Assembly: GCA_900548355.1 (NCBI GenBank)
Contig: URKR01000009.1
Span: forward strand, 13,966-77,965
Direction of reading: 5' to 3'
Length of the DNA: 64,000 nt
DNA from: an uncultured Oscillospiraceae bacterium
GTDB taxonomy: Bacteria; Bacillota; Clostridia; Oscillospirales; Ruminococcaceae
Below the pieces are notes generated by a model, which saw nothing but the letters and a program-made list of their open reading frames with translations, ran no database searches and had not been told where the DNA came from. Shown here piece after piece: positions 63,655 to 64,000 of the stretch; the stretch's first letter is position 1; each line of letters begins with the position of its first letter. The position numbers and the translations under genes were made by a program.

Positions 63655-64000
63655 TCACCCGGCCGGAACAAAGCAGAAGGTCCCCGGCGCTGCGGTATCG
63701 GTCAGCGGCGCACGCTCGTTCAGGCCGGTTTCATCGGGCATGGGGGCTTCGGCCAGCGTGCCTGCCCATAAGCCGTCCGCCGTTGTCACCAGCGTGCCGG
63801 CGGCCAGATTGTTGTGGCGCGGAAGCCCGGCCAGCCAGAGCCGACCGCCGTGCCAAACCAGCACGCCGTTCTGCCCGCCGGCCAGCGCCGGCACTGCGCC
63901 GGCGCCTTGCCCGGCCGGGTCGGCCACAATGGTGTGCCCCGCCGGGCCGGGGCCGGCCACCGCCCCGAACCAGCGGCCTTCGGCATCCAGTACGGCGGCC
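63655..64000 (-). CDS. mreC: Rod shape-determining protein MreC, C-terminal end (cut by window)
   Basis: The frame is open to the window's right edge. About 114 residues are visible: VLDAEGRWFGAVAG, then GVLVWHGGRLWLAGLP and a LAAGTLVTTADGLWAGTLAEA segment that corresponds to the GDxVVTSGxGGxFPxGxxVG barrel of MreC. The second beta-barrel is recognisable but diverged. Position directly before PBP2 supports it. Confidence 0.7.
   Translation of the reverse strand, partial: AAVLDAEGRWFGAVAGPGPAGHTIVADPAGQGAGAVPALAGGQNGVLVWHGGRLWLAGLPRHNNLAAGTLVTTADGLWAGTLAEAPMPDETGLNERAPLTDTAAPGTFCFVPAG

Overview
The window reads as chromosomal DNA of a GC-rich, low-branching Bacillota, most likely an Oscillospiraceae/Ruminococcaceae gut anaerobe (Gemmiger/Subdoligranulum/Faecalibacterium type). 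This is inferred from ywiB-argS, infC-rpmI-rplT with an L20-type leader, yhbY-nadD-yqeK-LCP-rsfS-leuS, a vanG-type cluster, sortase class D and mre/min/mgsA gene neighbourhoods. No rRNA was found, so the genus is a guess. Core genes are GC-rich. Three stretches stand out as AT-richer: 1-3640, 21150-22640 and 56860-57760.

Layout. (1) 1-3640 is the end of an integrative element, with a large serine recombinase cut by the window edge and a convergent DUF4365-like (possible nuclease-fold) protein. (2) 3719-11480 has a Gfo/Idh oxidoreductase, then a reverse-strand vanG-type glycopeptide-resistance cluster (vanR-vanS, terminator, vanG-vanXY-vanT) and a small zinc-ribbon membrane protein. (3) 11499-21050 is a molybdenum/purine locus. 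A three-subunit xanthine-dehydrogenase-type hydroxylase is divergent from a FecCD-type metal/oxyanion ABC transporter, a ModE-like regulator, a fused P-loop NTPase-MocA protein and a xanthine/uracil permease. A symmetric divergent promoter and a ModE-like 24-bp palindrome lie between the two arms. (4) 21110-22545 is a 1.4-kb stretch without convincing genes. On the minus strand it runs from a near-consensus promoter to a perfect intrinsic terminator and is dense in short-loop hairpins. I read it as a large structured noncoding RNA, and it is the main candidate for something undescribed.

(5) 22740-26970 (minus) is ddl-murI-DUF1934-argS. (6) 27114-42870 (plus) carries the L20-leader-controlled infC-rpmI-rplT operon, trmH, dprA, topA, trmFO, plsX, rnc, smc, ftsY, rdgB, yhbY, nadD and yqeK. 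(7) 42932-47972 has an LCP protein, rsfS and leuS. (8) 47992-54355 is an envelope glycosylation/transport set: two polytopic GT-C-like membrane proteins, a GtrB-like polyprenyl-phosphate glycosyltransferase and a MATE exporter. (9) 54432-56799 is a sortase cassette with a single anchored substrate (signal IKATG), a class D-like sortase and a membrane protein. (10) 56820-57700 is scar DNA with an integrase remnant flanked by 22-bp direct repeats. (11) 57764-60186 has ychF, mtnN and a cysteine hydrolase. (12) 60270-64000 (minus) is the mre/min region: mreC end, a class B PBP2, a MinD-like ATPase and mgsA, with mreD, minC and minE not in their usual places.

Peptidoglycan is a recurring theme. 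Native D-Ala-D-Ala synthesis (ddl, murI), the D-Ser-type resistance cluster, PBP2/MreC, LCP and sortase genes are all present. Promoters in this genome often combine a TTGCTT -35 with a 17-bp spacer and TATAAT or TATACT.
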